Positions 1 through 11,348 of a stretch of DNA of 64,000 bases are shown here, one piece after another. The DNA comes from Adiantum capillus-veneris (Eukaryota; Streptophyta; Polypodiopsida; Polypodiales; Pteridaceae): assembly GCA_014529385.2 (NCBI GenBank), contig CM043943.1, forward strand, positions 97,614,355 to 97,678,354, given 5' to 3'. Positions within the stretch are counted from its first letter, which is position 1, and every line of letters starts with the position of its first letter. Both the position numbers and the translations under genes were made by a program. Below the pieces are notes generated by a model. That model had not been told where the DNA came from. It saw nothing but the letters and a program-made list of their open reading frames with translations, and did not search any database.

Positions 1-735
1 ATATCAAGTATAGCTTTTTCAATATTGTTAGTTTCTTGTGACAACTACATGCATTTTGTAGGTAGTAACCATATCTAGTCATAAGGATCAAATTTTGCTA
101 GATATTGAATAGTTTCTATGGGATTCTACAACTCATAATGTTGAACCCAGTTTTTTCATGTTTGCTGTATTTAGCACTTCATCTTTGTTCCCAAGATTCC
201 CCTTGGTAAGAGATGTATTATTCTTTTGACATGCTCCATGGCTCCTTATGAACATAAAGGACAATAGGGAACTAAGAAAACATCCATATATTATTTTTAT
301 TGAGCGTGGCTATAGAAACTTTGATGATAGGTTTGCAGAATGGTAAAAATTCAACTTTTTTGTACCTATTTATTTTGGCAAAACAAAAAATAGTGAGTGA
401 GAAGCAACCATATGTTCTGATCACCAACCCATTGAAGTTAACTAGGGAAGTTATCTCAAGTCCTACAAAAATTCCTAATCTTATTTTTATGCAACAAAAC
501 GTAAGAAATTACTGTTTTGATGAAAATGCAATGGTCCATCAACTTTGGAGGCTTTGTGTGACAAAAATATGAGAAATTTTACAAGTTTCTTATTTTTTCC
601 ATGTTTAGTAGGCCTTGAACTATAACCTCATGAAAGGATTTTACAAAATGAGTGGATCTACTATGGTTTTGGAGGTTTTTTTCAAAACCCTGAAAGGACA
701 CTTTTATGTCCTTTTAGGTTACCAACCTAGTGTTA
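1..735. repeat. Dispersed repeat, copy 1 (right part, cut by window start)
   Basis: Bases 1 to about 560 align by eye, with many scattered differences, to about 54416-54970 in the same orientation. Shared phrases include the stretch around 'gatcaccaaccca' (420 and 54818) and 'catgctccatggct'/'catgttccatggct'. The copy ends near 732 with ACCAACCTAGTG followed by TTA. The reverse complement of this, CACTAGGTTGGT, begins at 53513. This suggests a DNA transposon with CACTA-type ends. No transposase was recognised, so class assignment is inference. Confidence 0.5.
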
Positions 736-922
736 AGGGCCTTGTATAGTAAACTTGTTTGGGCGACGATCTAAAAATTAATAGGTATCGTGAAACTTTC
801 TTTGAGGGGTAGCCTAGTGTGTAGGCATAGCAATGAACCGCGAATGAGGTAACAGCTACAACTAAATTATATAGTATTATAACTATGTCATTATGGGCTT
901 TTTTTTAATCATTCTTTTGCAG

Positions 923-1161
923 ATAATTGGTTGGATTTTTCATTACGTCTTGGGCTGTTTATTGATTCGAGTTGTGTATGTACTTTGGTAGCTAAACATA
1001 ATTCCAGGCCCTGGATACTTTTCCGCAAATATAATGAGTGCCTAGCAAACATTGTAAATATACTAATTAAAGACAAAGAGTTAGGAATCTACCGCTTATC
1101 TAAGCTGCAGAAAACAGTGGTATGGAGCGCACTAAAGAGGGCAGCTAGGTTGCATACCTAA
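923..1161 (+). CDS. Possible terminal exon, unknown product
   Basis: I do not recognise this protein. An open stretch of about 79 codons follows a convincing 3' splice site: a T-rich tract and TTTTGCAG ending at 922. It runs to a TAA at 1159-1161. The product is basic at its end (SALKRAARLHT) and leucine-rich in the middle. No methionine start is present, so if real it is a last exon entered in phase 1. Nothing upstream in the window clearly supplies an earlier exon: bases 1-735 are repeat. It could equally be a chance open frame or a decayed transposon exon. Confidence 0.25.
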
Positions 1162-1729
1162 TATGCAAATGTGAGCAAGGCCAGAAAAGAAATCTTACAT
1201 ACCTGCTAGCTATCTATGGTATTTAGCAAGTGAGCTGCTTTTGATTCTTTCCCTACTTCTTACAAAAAACAATTTCCCATATTGCAAGGTTTTTTACTAA
1301 ATACAAGATGGCTCAATGGTCTGTGAAGAGAATGAATTTTTTATGGCATATATCATATCTAGCCTCTCTCATTTGATTGTGTAGTTCTTTACTGCACTAT
1401 TCAACTATCTACTAGCATAGAAGACTGGGAAATCCATTGTACCTTCTCTTAGTTGAGTCAAGATATAGCCTATTGCAAATGTGGAGGCATCAATGCTTAG
1501 GTAGGTCACCTAAGAAAAATGTAACCTATCACGTGAGTTCAACAGAAGGGTATTTAAAGTTCTTGAAACTTACAGAAATATATATACAGAAGGAATACTA
1601 TTTTTCAAATTTGACAAAAACTTATAAATTTTAAAAGAAAAGGATACATTTTATTCCTTAAAAAATTCACAGATAAGAGGTTTTACAAACATGTCTTGAA
1701 AGCACGTGATATGGTAGTTTTACACATAG
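1162..1729. other. Unassigned AT-rich stretch
   Basis: No coding frame, RNA gene or repeat recognised. An open stretch at 1437-1634 has no family resemblance that I can see. Confidence 0.5.
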
Positions 1730-4509
1730 TGAACCCCCCGAGCATCAATGTGAGCATGGAATATTTTGTCCCAATCTAGTGCTTTAAGTATTCGTGTTGA
1801 TATAAGAACATTCTTTATTTTCTTGAATGATTCATCATGCTCTTCAATCCAATCAAAGACAACTATTAACATATACAAGGGTTTCTCAATGAGTGCATAT
1901 ATGTATATGAATCACCAATAGGACCCACAATGTCCCATGAAGGATTGTACTTTCTTGGCATTAGTTGGACTTGGCATCTCTACAATCACCTTGATCTTGT
2001 CAAGATTGGTTAAATACCATTTTAGAGACAATATATCCCAAGATTTTGCCTTGTCTTACAATGAAGACACTTTCTTTAGGATTTAGGCAAATTCCATAAG
2101 TCCTACACTTCTCAAATACCTTTCTAAGATGCTCAGTGTATTCTAACCTAAGAATAGAGTGAACACAAAGATCATCCATGTATATCTCCAAGAATACTTG
2201 CAAGTATTCTTTGAAGGTGTATGACATAGGTCTTTATAATGTGGCAAGGGAATTGGTTAATCCAAAGGGCATCACCATATAAGCATATATTCCTCATTTT
2301 GTGGCAAAGGCCATCTTGTACTCGTCTTCTATCACAATAGCTAATTTGTTGTAACTTGAGAATCCATCTAGGAAGGATTAGTCTTTATTGCTAGCCACTC
2401 TCTTGAGTACACGCTCCATAATTGGTAAGAGATAGTTATCCCTTATTGTTGCAACATTCACTTTCTTGAGATTTACACATACACGTAATTTTCCATTTTT
2501 CTTGGGGACACCACAATGGGTGACACCTAGCCTGGTGTGTTCAATTTCATAAATGAACTCCATATCTTTAAGCTTGTCAATATCCTCTTTAATTTGTTTG
2601 GCAAATGTATCATTATAGGTTTAGGGACATTGAAGTTGTCGAGGTTTGGAAAAACATCTCTATACTGCTTGAGGAGTTGGATGAGCATCTCTTCTTCTTC
2701 TGTGCCCAAACCCATGGCTATGTAGACTAGTCTACCATCCTCTCTAGGCTCTAGCACGTCTATCCATTTTGCAATTTCAGGGCCGTCATATAATTCTTTT
2801 TCTTTTTTTTGCCTTATTGGATAGGTCATTACTATTTTCCTATCCCTAGATGGTGAATTTATGATAGTGGAAAGGACACTCATCTTTTCTTTTTCTATGC
2901 TCTCTTCTTCTTGGATTTCTACCTCCGGAGTCCACACTTCACTCAATATTTTCTTGAGTTCTCAATATTTCTTTTTATGCTCCACTCATGTCCATTTTGG
3001 TTTCCTAAACTCATCCATCCCTATTTTTTTTGTTTCTTATGTTTCATTTTCTTTTCAGTCTTTTGAGCTTGTTTTGCCAATCTCCTAACACTCTCTTTTG
3101 TTTTTATGTCGTGAGTTGTTGTGAATCAACCCGAGATTTTTTCTTTTACACAATCTTCAGCTTTTACGAGCATTAAGTTTGTTTTACCTTTCAGTCTCAG
3201 CATCAGATTCTCTATGGCCATGTTTAAAGCTCTTTTCTTTTGTATAGCATTTTTTCCATCTACGTTTTTTATTTGGAAAGTCATAAAACCTTATAGCTGC
3301 TATGATGTCCTCTTAATCACTAGGGTTATCAGAGCACTCATTATCTGTATCATTTTCAAATCCAAAATGCTCTTGAGAGTCATAACAACTGTTCCTCCTC
3401 ATTTTCATGATGCTCTACTGTTTTGTGTTCATTTGAGGCTTGACACTCGTCTTCTTCTTTAACTACATTGACCATGTAATATGGTATCACATCATAGCCA
3501 TCGTTGTCACATAACTTTGTTGTGGTACCGTCTCTAGTAGCACATACATCCAAGGGTGCCAAAATGTGTTCCCATTCTGAAGGTTCTAATGCTTCTTTTG
3601 GAAAGGGACCTAGGATATAGTCTTTGTCTTCTAAAGCCCTCTCTAGGATACATTCTTCTCATCTTAAGCTACCACAATTTGAAGCTCCACACATATATAG
3701 CTATTTAGATTGATCTATCCATGTTGGAATTTCAGATCCGGCTAATGTAACCGAATCAAACTCTTATCAAACTCTTCAATAGGATTTCTTATCACATCCT
3801 TATAACTGTGGTTTTTTAAATTTATCATGATTATGGTCTCCATATTCCTTAGGCAAATATGGTCATACCCCCAATATTGGACCATTTTTAATTGTCTCAT
3901 GAATGGTCTTCCAAGTATGATGTCATAATTGTTCTTCTTGCCAAAATCAACAATGGAAAATGTAAGCGCATATTCAATCCCACAAGAGGTAGCAACTACT
4001 TTCTCTAGAAGTCCTAGGGGTTTCTCCATATATCCATCTACAAGCTGCACTTTCATTTTTGTTGCTCTTAAATCATACTTTACCATTTTTCCATGTTTCT
4101 TTTGTAGCAATGTCTACCCTAGCCCCACTTTCAAGAATTTCCATGGTGGTGACACCTTGAAATTCCATAGGAAGAGTTGTGTTTCCATCTTCTCCTTCAC
4201 AATACTCTCTGCCTTTGTTAAATGGTGCATGCCTAGTATTTAGGTGATGCTTTTCAAGTTCTCAAATTTCCTCTTGAATTTTTGACAAAGGATTCTCCAC
4301 ACAAAACTTTTCTAGGCAGTCTCCTACGATAGTCCACATATGAGGTCGTATTCATAATAGCTTAGCTAACGTTATTGTACATGTCACCGGTGTCAAAAAG
4401 ATGTCTATGAGACCTTTATAGTCAATGAATTTCTTTGAAGAGAGTCTCTGTGATGGGACTGCAACAAAATCTGATTTGACATCGTGTTCTCCCATATAGG
4501 AAGGCAGTG
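1730..4509 (-). mobile_element. Ty3/Gypsy element 1, left part (broken)
   Basis: A minus-strand Gypsy polyprotein remnant, related to the better preserved element at 4510-23347. Parts seen, in element order from high to low coordinate, are: an aspartic protease region (about 3740-4250, LGRPFM motif); an acidic linker (about 2940-3700); the RT start (about 2380-2950, PKKNGKLRVCV); the RT catalytic region (about 2000-2230, YMDD); and the edge of RNase H (about 1730-1800). No LTR of its own was identified. It is heavily broken, with roughly ten or more breaks. Its upstream side resumes at 23348 beyond the inserted element, so it is the older of the two. Confidence 0.85.
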
Positions 4510-5426
4510 TGTGGGACGCATGTCTAACCTCACCATCCTATTTGAATTTTTATTAGAGAGAACCACGATTAATTTGTCAAACCATGGGACGAAGCTGACT
4601 GGATAGTGCATAGAGGCTACAAGAGGTTGTCAATCTCTCAAAAAACAACTAACAACTCGTATCTAACTCAAGCTACACTCAAGTGACTGAAATCATCAAA
4701 AGCCAATCGCTCATCGACAAGCAAATCACATCCGTTACAACATCAAATGACATCCAAATGTAACAAAACTTCTAGGACAAGTTTATAAGACCTAAGCACA
4801 TATGCCTATGGCCTCAAACCCCACTTTAAGTCAAGTTCCAAAATCGCGATTATTAACAGCAGTAGATTTTTGACCTAGTCGTTTTCAACCCAGAATGCAT
4901 CTAAATGCTTAGCAATGATGCCCCAATACCCACCTATGCTTAGTTTTTTATTTAAAAGTGTAAATGTCTAGTTATGATGAAATTAGGCTGCGGGTCGGCG
5001 ATGCCAAAAGCTATGAAATATTGTGAATGGCTTACGCAATGCGTAGAGCTCTTACCTGCGGTTGCAATGCAACAAACACATTTGCAATGTGACAACCGGA
5101 GAGGGAGTAGGAAGCGTGAGAAGGAGAGAAGTGCACGTCGTTAGCTCATGCTGTGTATTTCTTATCCAAAAGCTTATAAAAAAACTTACAAAAATTTGCT
5201 TTTATACCTTAGCCAAGGTTTTTGGGTGGTCAAAACTAATAATCTGGAGTTCTACCAAAGTTGGGAATTGACTGGTTGATACAATCTGGAAGCTTGTAGC
5301 CCCGGCTCATTAATTACAAAGTTTACCAAGAAAATAGGAGTTACAATATTCTCGATTTATCAAAATAATAATTGTTTTACAAGGAGAACTCTAAAAAATG
5401 GTGTCCGCATTAGCTTGCTGCTAACA
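4510..5426 (-). repeat. 3' LTR of Gypsy element 2
   Basis: 917 bp, direct repeat of 22459-23347. Unlike its partner it contains a half copy of the palindrome motif (CGCGATTATTAAC, 4845-4857) in a stretch of about 28 bp that the other LTR does not have. The length difference between the two LTRs is 28 bp. Confidence 0.93.
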
Positions 5427-5445
5427 TTCCCCCCCTCCTCTCCTG
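5427..5445 (-). other. Polypurine tract of Gypsy element 2
   Basis: On the minus strand GGAGAGGAGGGGGGAA abuts the start of the 3' LTR (TGTTAGCAGC). This is the expected primer site for plus-strand DNA synthesis and fixes the element's orientation. Confidence 0.88.
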
Positions 5446-5593
5446 TGTCATCCCTTCACACAGCTTTATGGGCTGAAGTAGTCTTCGGGTTGACGGTGGG
5501 CGAGGCGGTCTTTAAGTGCTTCCAGTGCCTTTTGGTATCTGATTCTTCGTTCTTTGTCAGGCACTTGCAGAAATTGCATGGTGACGTGGCTCT

Positions 5594-8500
5594 TCAGTTC
5601 CACGCTGAGTAGCCTACAAACCTGGATGTGAGGTTGCTTATCACCGGTGCAAATATCTTTGTTCGCCGCCAGGTGAAGAATCCAATGTAGAATGCTTCTT
5701 CAAAGGCTAGCATATTATGCGGGGGCAGGAACATGCATCTAGCATAGAATCCATAAAGGATTTCTTCTAAAGGTTTCCCACTCAAATCGTAACATAAGCC
5801 TTTGTTTCCTTCCAACAATGAGAGCCATGGGGCTCCTCTCTGCTCACGCTCATTGAAAACTTGTATGCATGTGAGTAGAATCCTGCAGATCTTATGTAAC
5901 ATTTCACAGGAGAGATCTGGCAGACTCTTGAAGAATGACATGGTGCCCGTTAGGGTTTTCACCATGTATTCCTCTGTTGTTTGGCCTCTCTTTGAAGCTG
6001 GCAGCCTGGGGAAGTTGAGCCAAGTTGGCCTCTTCTTCTGCAGTGCTTCATGCGCTTGCCATGTCCTTACTCTGGGTACACGACATAATGTTGTATCTCT
6101 TTGTAAGGTTGCAGGTGCTCTTGTGAACAGAATCAGGTATCTCAGGTTCTTGTTCAGCCAACTTAACCGCCACTTTGGGTGGTCTTTATCTGTGCCATCT
6201 TCTTGCATATTCTTGTACAGTCTTTCTTTTACCTGTAAAAGGTCTACTTTGATGAGAGGGTACGGCAGGGATAGTTGGTGCCATGGAGCGTTGATTTGAT
6301 TGGGAGTGAGTTGCATGACATTGATAGAGTGTAAAACTCTCAACTCCCAATCCATAGAGGCCTTCCACTACTCATCCACCTCTAAGGTGATCTTCTCCTT
6401 CAGTGCGTCTTCTTCAGCTTTTGACAGCTGGACCATTGGCATTGTATCTTCATTTGTGATGTGAACCTGAAAATCTTCATCACCACTCGGCTCTGTTGTG
6501 GACTACGTCTCAAACTCAGCAAACGAGACCAAGGGTATGTCTATTTGTGGCGGCTCTGAAGTGCCTGCCTCTTCCTACGTGTCTGGATTTCCATCTCTAA
6601 GGAGTTGATTCATGCGCTTGAGTTCTGTTGTCTCCTTTAGGAGCTCCTCCTCTATTTGAACCCGCATTAGTGCCAGGTCTCTGTGCTGTGACTGTTCAAG
6701 CTTTAATTCCAGTTCTAAGTCCTTATTTTTCTTTTCAAATGCCTTGTACACTTCATCAGTTCCTTTGATCGAGGCCACAACTGGGTTTTCTCTGATTTGT
6801 CATAAGAAAATGGCCTGATCATTGATTCTCTGTTCAGAATATTCAAGGGAAGCATTGGCAACATCTAACTACACTTGAATTTTATGAGTTGATAGAGAGG
6901 TCGTAAGAAGTTCATTTGTGACTTATGTCAGTTGCTCGTCTTTTACCTTGCAAGCATCAGATAATTTGGTGAGGAGGTCACATAACTCCTCCATTTCTTT
7001 TTGTTGATTATCCCTGGCTATCTAATGTTGTTCCACTTCTACCTTTAGCTGTTGCACTTGCCTTTGGAGATCAGTGATGATAATCATCCTGTCTTTAAGC
7101 TCTCCTTGAAGAGCGTCGATCACCACTTCTAATTCCTTGGCCTTTGTGATGCGGTTCAAAGCTGCTGAACGGAGTCTCTCGGTCATTTCCAGGATCTGGC
7201 GTGCATATTCATTGACCTGTATTATAATTTCATCATTGGACTACCACTCTTTCTGTCTTGCTAGTTGGGATGTGCCTGTAGCCTCATGTGTTGCTTCTTG
7301 CTGTGTCGTAATTTTGGGTGGTTCAATGGAGGTAGATGGTTGTTCTTCTTCTTGGCCATCTTGAGGCTTTGATGCCTTGGAGGTTTTTGGCTGAGTAGAA
7401 GTAGATGGTGTGGTCTCAATCCTTACCGTCTCTTCAGGTGCTGGCCTTTCTGCCTTCTCTTGCTCACGCTCCGTCTCATGTGTAGTGGTATGCTCTTTTT
7501 CTATATCTACTTCCTTATCAGTTTTTTTCGTCGACTTTTGAGTTTCTTCTGCTGCCTGCTTCGCTTCTAGCTCGGCTTCTTTTTCCTCATGTCCGTCGGT
7601 GTGGTCAGCTTTTTGTGTAGATTCTATTCGTTGGGTGGACTCAGAATCTTTCTCTTTCTCACTCTTTGCTTCTTCATTGGTACCTTTGCCTGGCGGTGAT
7701 GGTGGTGGTCTAGGCATGGGATAGTTCTGTTGTTTCGGATGTGGTGAGGTGGGTTGGGGAAATCCTTGGCTTTGCTCTTGTGTAGCCATTTTCTCAGCTT
7801 TCTTTGCCTCTTCTTCTACCTCTTTCAGCTTTAGGACTTCGGCCTCTTGGTACATTCTTTCTAAATAATCAGTTGGATCATCTGTCTCTTTTCTTGTATG
7901 ATGCTTTGTTCGAGGTTCTTTCAGTCCTGTGGGTACCCACTTTTCTGGGTCCTTTTCTTGTGCTTGCCTACTGCACTGGTAAGCCTATTTTTCTCTTTCA
8001 AAACATTCTTTGTTCGAGGTCCTTTCAATCCTGTGGGTACCCACTTTTCTGGGTCCTTTTCTTGTGCTTGCCTACTGCACTGGTAAGCCTATTTTTCTCT
8101 TTCAAAACATTCTTGTTTTTGAGTTGGCTCCTCTTGGTGGATAGCCATAGCTTTCCTCTTCATCTCTTCCCTCCGAACTCTCTTTTCTTCATTGTCAAAG
8201 CTCTCACTGCTGTGCCACTCGGGTGAGCTCTCAGCTGACTCATCATCTGATTTTTGTGACCTTTTAACTAACCTTGTAGCTCGTGGAGAGGGTTGTGCTG
8301 CCAAGATCCATGTATTCTGATCAGGGGCAGGTGGTAGGTTGTCGGCCATGCCAATGGAAAGACAGGCTATTCTTGTCAACAAGTATGTGATTTTTCCCTC
8401 CTTCTTGGTGCCCTTCAAGGTTGTCAAGACATACTACGCGTGGTCCACAGGCTGCCTTGTTGTTGACTTAAGAACCTGAGTGAAGGTGGTGGCCACGACA

Positions 8501-8990
8501 TGATTTGGTGTAGTGTACCTTGGTGGCCTTTTTGCCAAAAAATGAAAGTGTTGATGGTACAGATGGGCTCGCTCTTCCACCTGTTTGTGGATGAGATCAC
8601 CAAATGTAGCCACAATTGTCTCCTTGGTAAATGTGCCTACGGTTTTCCTGTCTCTTGCCCGCATGGTCATTCCTTCAGTGGGCAATCTGAGTGCCTCTTC
8701 CACTATCTCTTTGGTGATTACTACCTCGACATTTTTCCCTTGGGTGTCAAATATTTGTGCGGTTCCGTCCTCTTTGATGGTGGATAGAAGCTCCTAAGCT
8801 TTTTGAAAGTACACTCCGCAAGGCTCTTGTTCGTAGAAATGTCTGAGTCCTAACCTGTGGTTAGCCTCTTTGGTTTCTGGCTTGGTAGCTATATCATAGA
8901 CCTCTTTAGGGAGGAGTTGCAAATCCACCTGATGCCCTTCTTCACTTTTGAACCTACCAGTGAAGACCGTAGTGTGGTGCTCTTCCAACT
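5594..8990 (-). mobile_element. Late coding region of Gypsy element 2 (between INT and 3' LTR)
   Basis: A minus-strand coding region of about 3.4 kb that matches no family I can name. In element order: an N-terminal part (about 8990-8430) with an unusual VEVVITKEIVEEALRLPTEG segment; a basic/acidic linker (about 8430-8090); a long Lys/Glu/Thr-rich low-complexity stretch (about 7855-7240); a coiled-coil segment (about 7200-6575, leucine heptads with many Glu/Lys); and a Trp-rich C-terminal globular part (about 6355-5594). Its position matches the extra ORF of Athila/Tat elements, which in Athila is env-like. I see no clear signal peptide or membrane anchor here. Broken, several breaks. Compare 60540-64000. 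Confidence 0.6.
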
Positions 8991-9199
8991 ATTCTTTAAA
9001 AAGGTAGGATGCTTTTGCCGCTTTGACTGACTCAGGGTCCAGTTGATACGCAGGCAATTCTTGTAGTTTCTCTTTTTGGTTTAGCTTCTTCTTGGCCTTC
9101 TTCACTGCTTGCATTTCTCTTGTTTAGGAATAGAATGCAAAGTTAGCAGATTTGTCGGATTTTTCTCTGGAATGTCCTTTTAGACTGAAATGCTGATAA

Positions 9200-10160
9200 T
9201 CTGGTCCAAATTGCTTCAAATCAATTTTTGAACAAGCAAAGATGCATAAAATCATGCAAGGAACAAAACTGTATGGTCAAAAAAAAATTTGCAACCCAAG
9301 TAAATAATCGCGATTATTTACAGCTGAGGAAAATTCCAACTTTTTGCAAACTTGGCTTTATAGGATTGAAGTATACACCCAATACATGCTCTGAGTGAAT
9401 TATGGGCTCAGAGCATTGGATGCACAGGTTGAAAATGGTACCAGAGTTTAGCTTTAGGTCTCTGAAACAGTAGATATAAAGGAAATTGAGATTTTGAACT
9501 CCAAATTGATTCAAAGTTGGCTAGTGGGCTTATCACAACATGTACTTTGGATGTATGATGGCCAAATATCAACATCTCCCAATTTTGACCAAAAAGTAAA
9601 TAATCACGATTATTAACTTTTCTTCCAAAATTGACATTCTTTTGTACAAATTGGTTCTAAGCGTGGTATAGGCCTTGGGTATGAGATATGAGGTGATTTG
9701 GATTAACAAAAGTTGTTCATAACCCATATTTTGGCTTGCAAAGACTTCTTTGTATTTTCTGGTAATTTTACAAGTAATGGGTGGTCATTTTGGCTCATAC
9801 TTGATTTTTGGCATGTAATAGGTGTATACACATGATAGGTGAGGTGATTTGACAATTTCCAAGCAAAACTGATGCAAAAGTAAATAATCACGATTATTAA
9901 CTTCAGTGACAAAAACTTTGCAAGACCCACAAATTTTGACCTAGACATGTTTCATACACCTAATACAAGTCCTAAATTGAATTTGGTCAAGTTTGGTCAT
10001 GCCGGAATCACATTGTGCTCTGTCGACTCTCAAATCACCGTTTTTTGTGATTACTCTGTCTGTTGGGTTGGTCGGTCAACTTTGAGGCTTTGGACTTGTC
10101 CGTAACATAGTCGTGAAGCTACCTTTCCAATTCTAGCTCATTTGGAGCCAGTTTGACCTC
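9200..10160. repeat. Palindrome-bearing repeat array, 3' spacer of Gypsy element 2
   Basis: Three copies of a 22-bp palindrome with half-site GTAAATAATCG lie at 9300-9321 (perfect), 9596-9617 and 9880-9901 (near-perfect). Steps are 296 and 284 bp. Sequence between copies repeats loosely, with phrases such as 'attttgcaaa' and 'ccaaattgatt'. The same motif recurs in the leader at 20966-21852. Known Tat-lineage elements carry tandem subrepeats in their untranslated regions; the palindromic core is what is unusual. Confidence 0.85.
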
Positions 10161-11340
10161 ATATGTCGAATTTGACGCTTTGTAACCTTCGAGCCATTTT
10201 TTGCTGTTCGAGGGCGTTGCTTGATGGATTTCACCAAACCAATCATATACATTGTATATGGACCTCATTAGCAAGCCATTTGTGGAGTCAGATCGGAATC
10301 CTGGCATTTGCCAAAAACTTAACTTTTCTATTGGGGACCCCCTTGACCCCAGTCGAATGGTTATCCGATGGTATAGAAAAGCTCTATTATGTTAGGGCAT
10401 GCTATGGTTCAAATCCCATCCGGTTTCGTGAAGCTGGTAGGCCGCTATGGTCAGTTTTAGGTCGTAGGTCTTCGTGCACTGCTGGGTTTCTAGGGTTTTT
10501 TTTAAGACTTTAGACTAGCTACCGGCCGTACAAAATGGATCATTATCGAGTAAAGAACTTACCCCACATGTCTCATGTGAGACGGCGCTGAAAATGGTCA
10601 ACTGTGGGCTCCAGAAATGTCGTGTGAAAGAGACTGAAATCTCTCTCTACAAAGGCTCCAAGTGGAAATGAGGTGGTTTTAGCCTACCATGGATATCTAT
10701 ACCTGGACTTTCCGAACCAAATTTCCCCAGATTCCCCTGTTAGTCCTACTAGGCTGTGAAATCTATGTTAGACTTAAAAATTTCTCTGATCGGATTCCTG
10801 TAGCTCATTCTGCAAGAATTTTGCAAAAGTAGGCATGGCCGCCTAATTTAGGCCTCCCGCTTCCGTCTTCTGATTTCATTGAAAATTTTTGTGCTTGTCC
10901 GCCTTGTCTTTCTGATCACCATCGTGTCTTTCATTTTTCCATATGAGCTTCCCTGCTATTTATTATTAATTTTGACCTATTTATTTGAAAAAATCAAAGA
11001 AAATAGCAAAATGCTCTAAAAAGTAAAGTAAAACTCCAATAATTAAGAAAATCCCTTGAAATACGCAGCTTTATTGTTTTTTGTTGGATTTCTCCATTTT
11101 TAAAAACCTCCCTATCGACAAAAATGATGAAAGATACCCAAAAAAGGACTATTTTTAATGATTTTCTGATAGTATATACACTATTTACACTCATCGGGAA
11201 GATATAGTCAGTGAATTTTTCCTTGATGATGAATTTTAAGGGCATTATTAGGTAGTTTTGCAAAAAATCACACGTTAACATGGAACTTTTTCGTCCCTCT
11301 TCAAACATTGCTCTTTATTACTTAGTACTTAGTGCCCTTC
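10161..11340. other. Non-coding spacer of Gypsy element 2
   Basis: No credible coding frame. A weakly tRNA-like stretch (GGTTCAAATCC near 10410) is present, but its arms do not pair well. The rest is AT-rich. Confidence 0.5.
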
Positions 11341-11348
11341 CACCCCTC

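Noticed and set aside
10350-10440. tRNA-like stretch with GGTTCAAATCC
   Set aside because: The T-arm pairs only 2-4 bp and no acceptor stem or convincing A box could be placed. No target duplication or A tract as in the true SINE at 53780.
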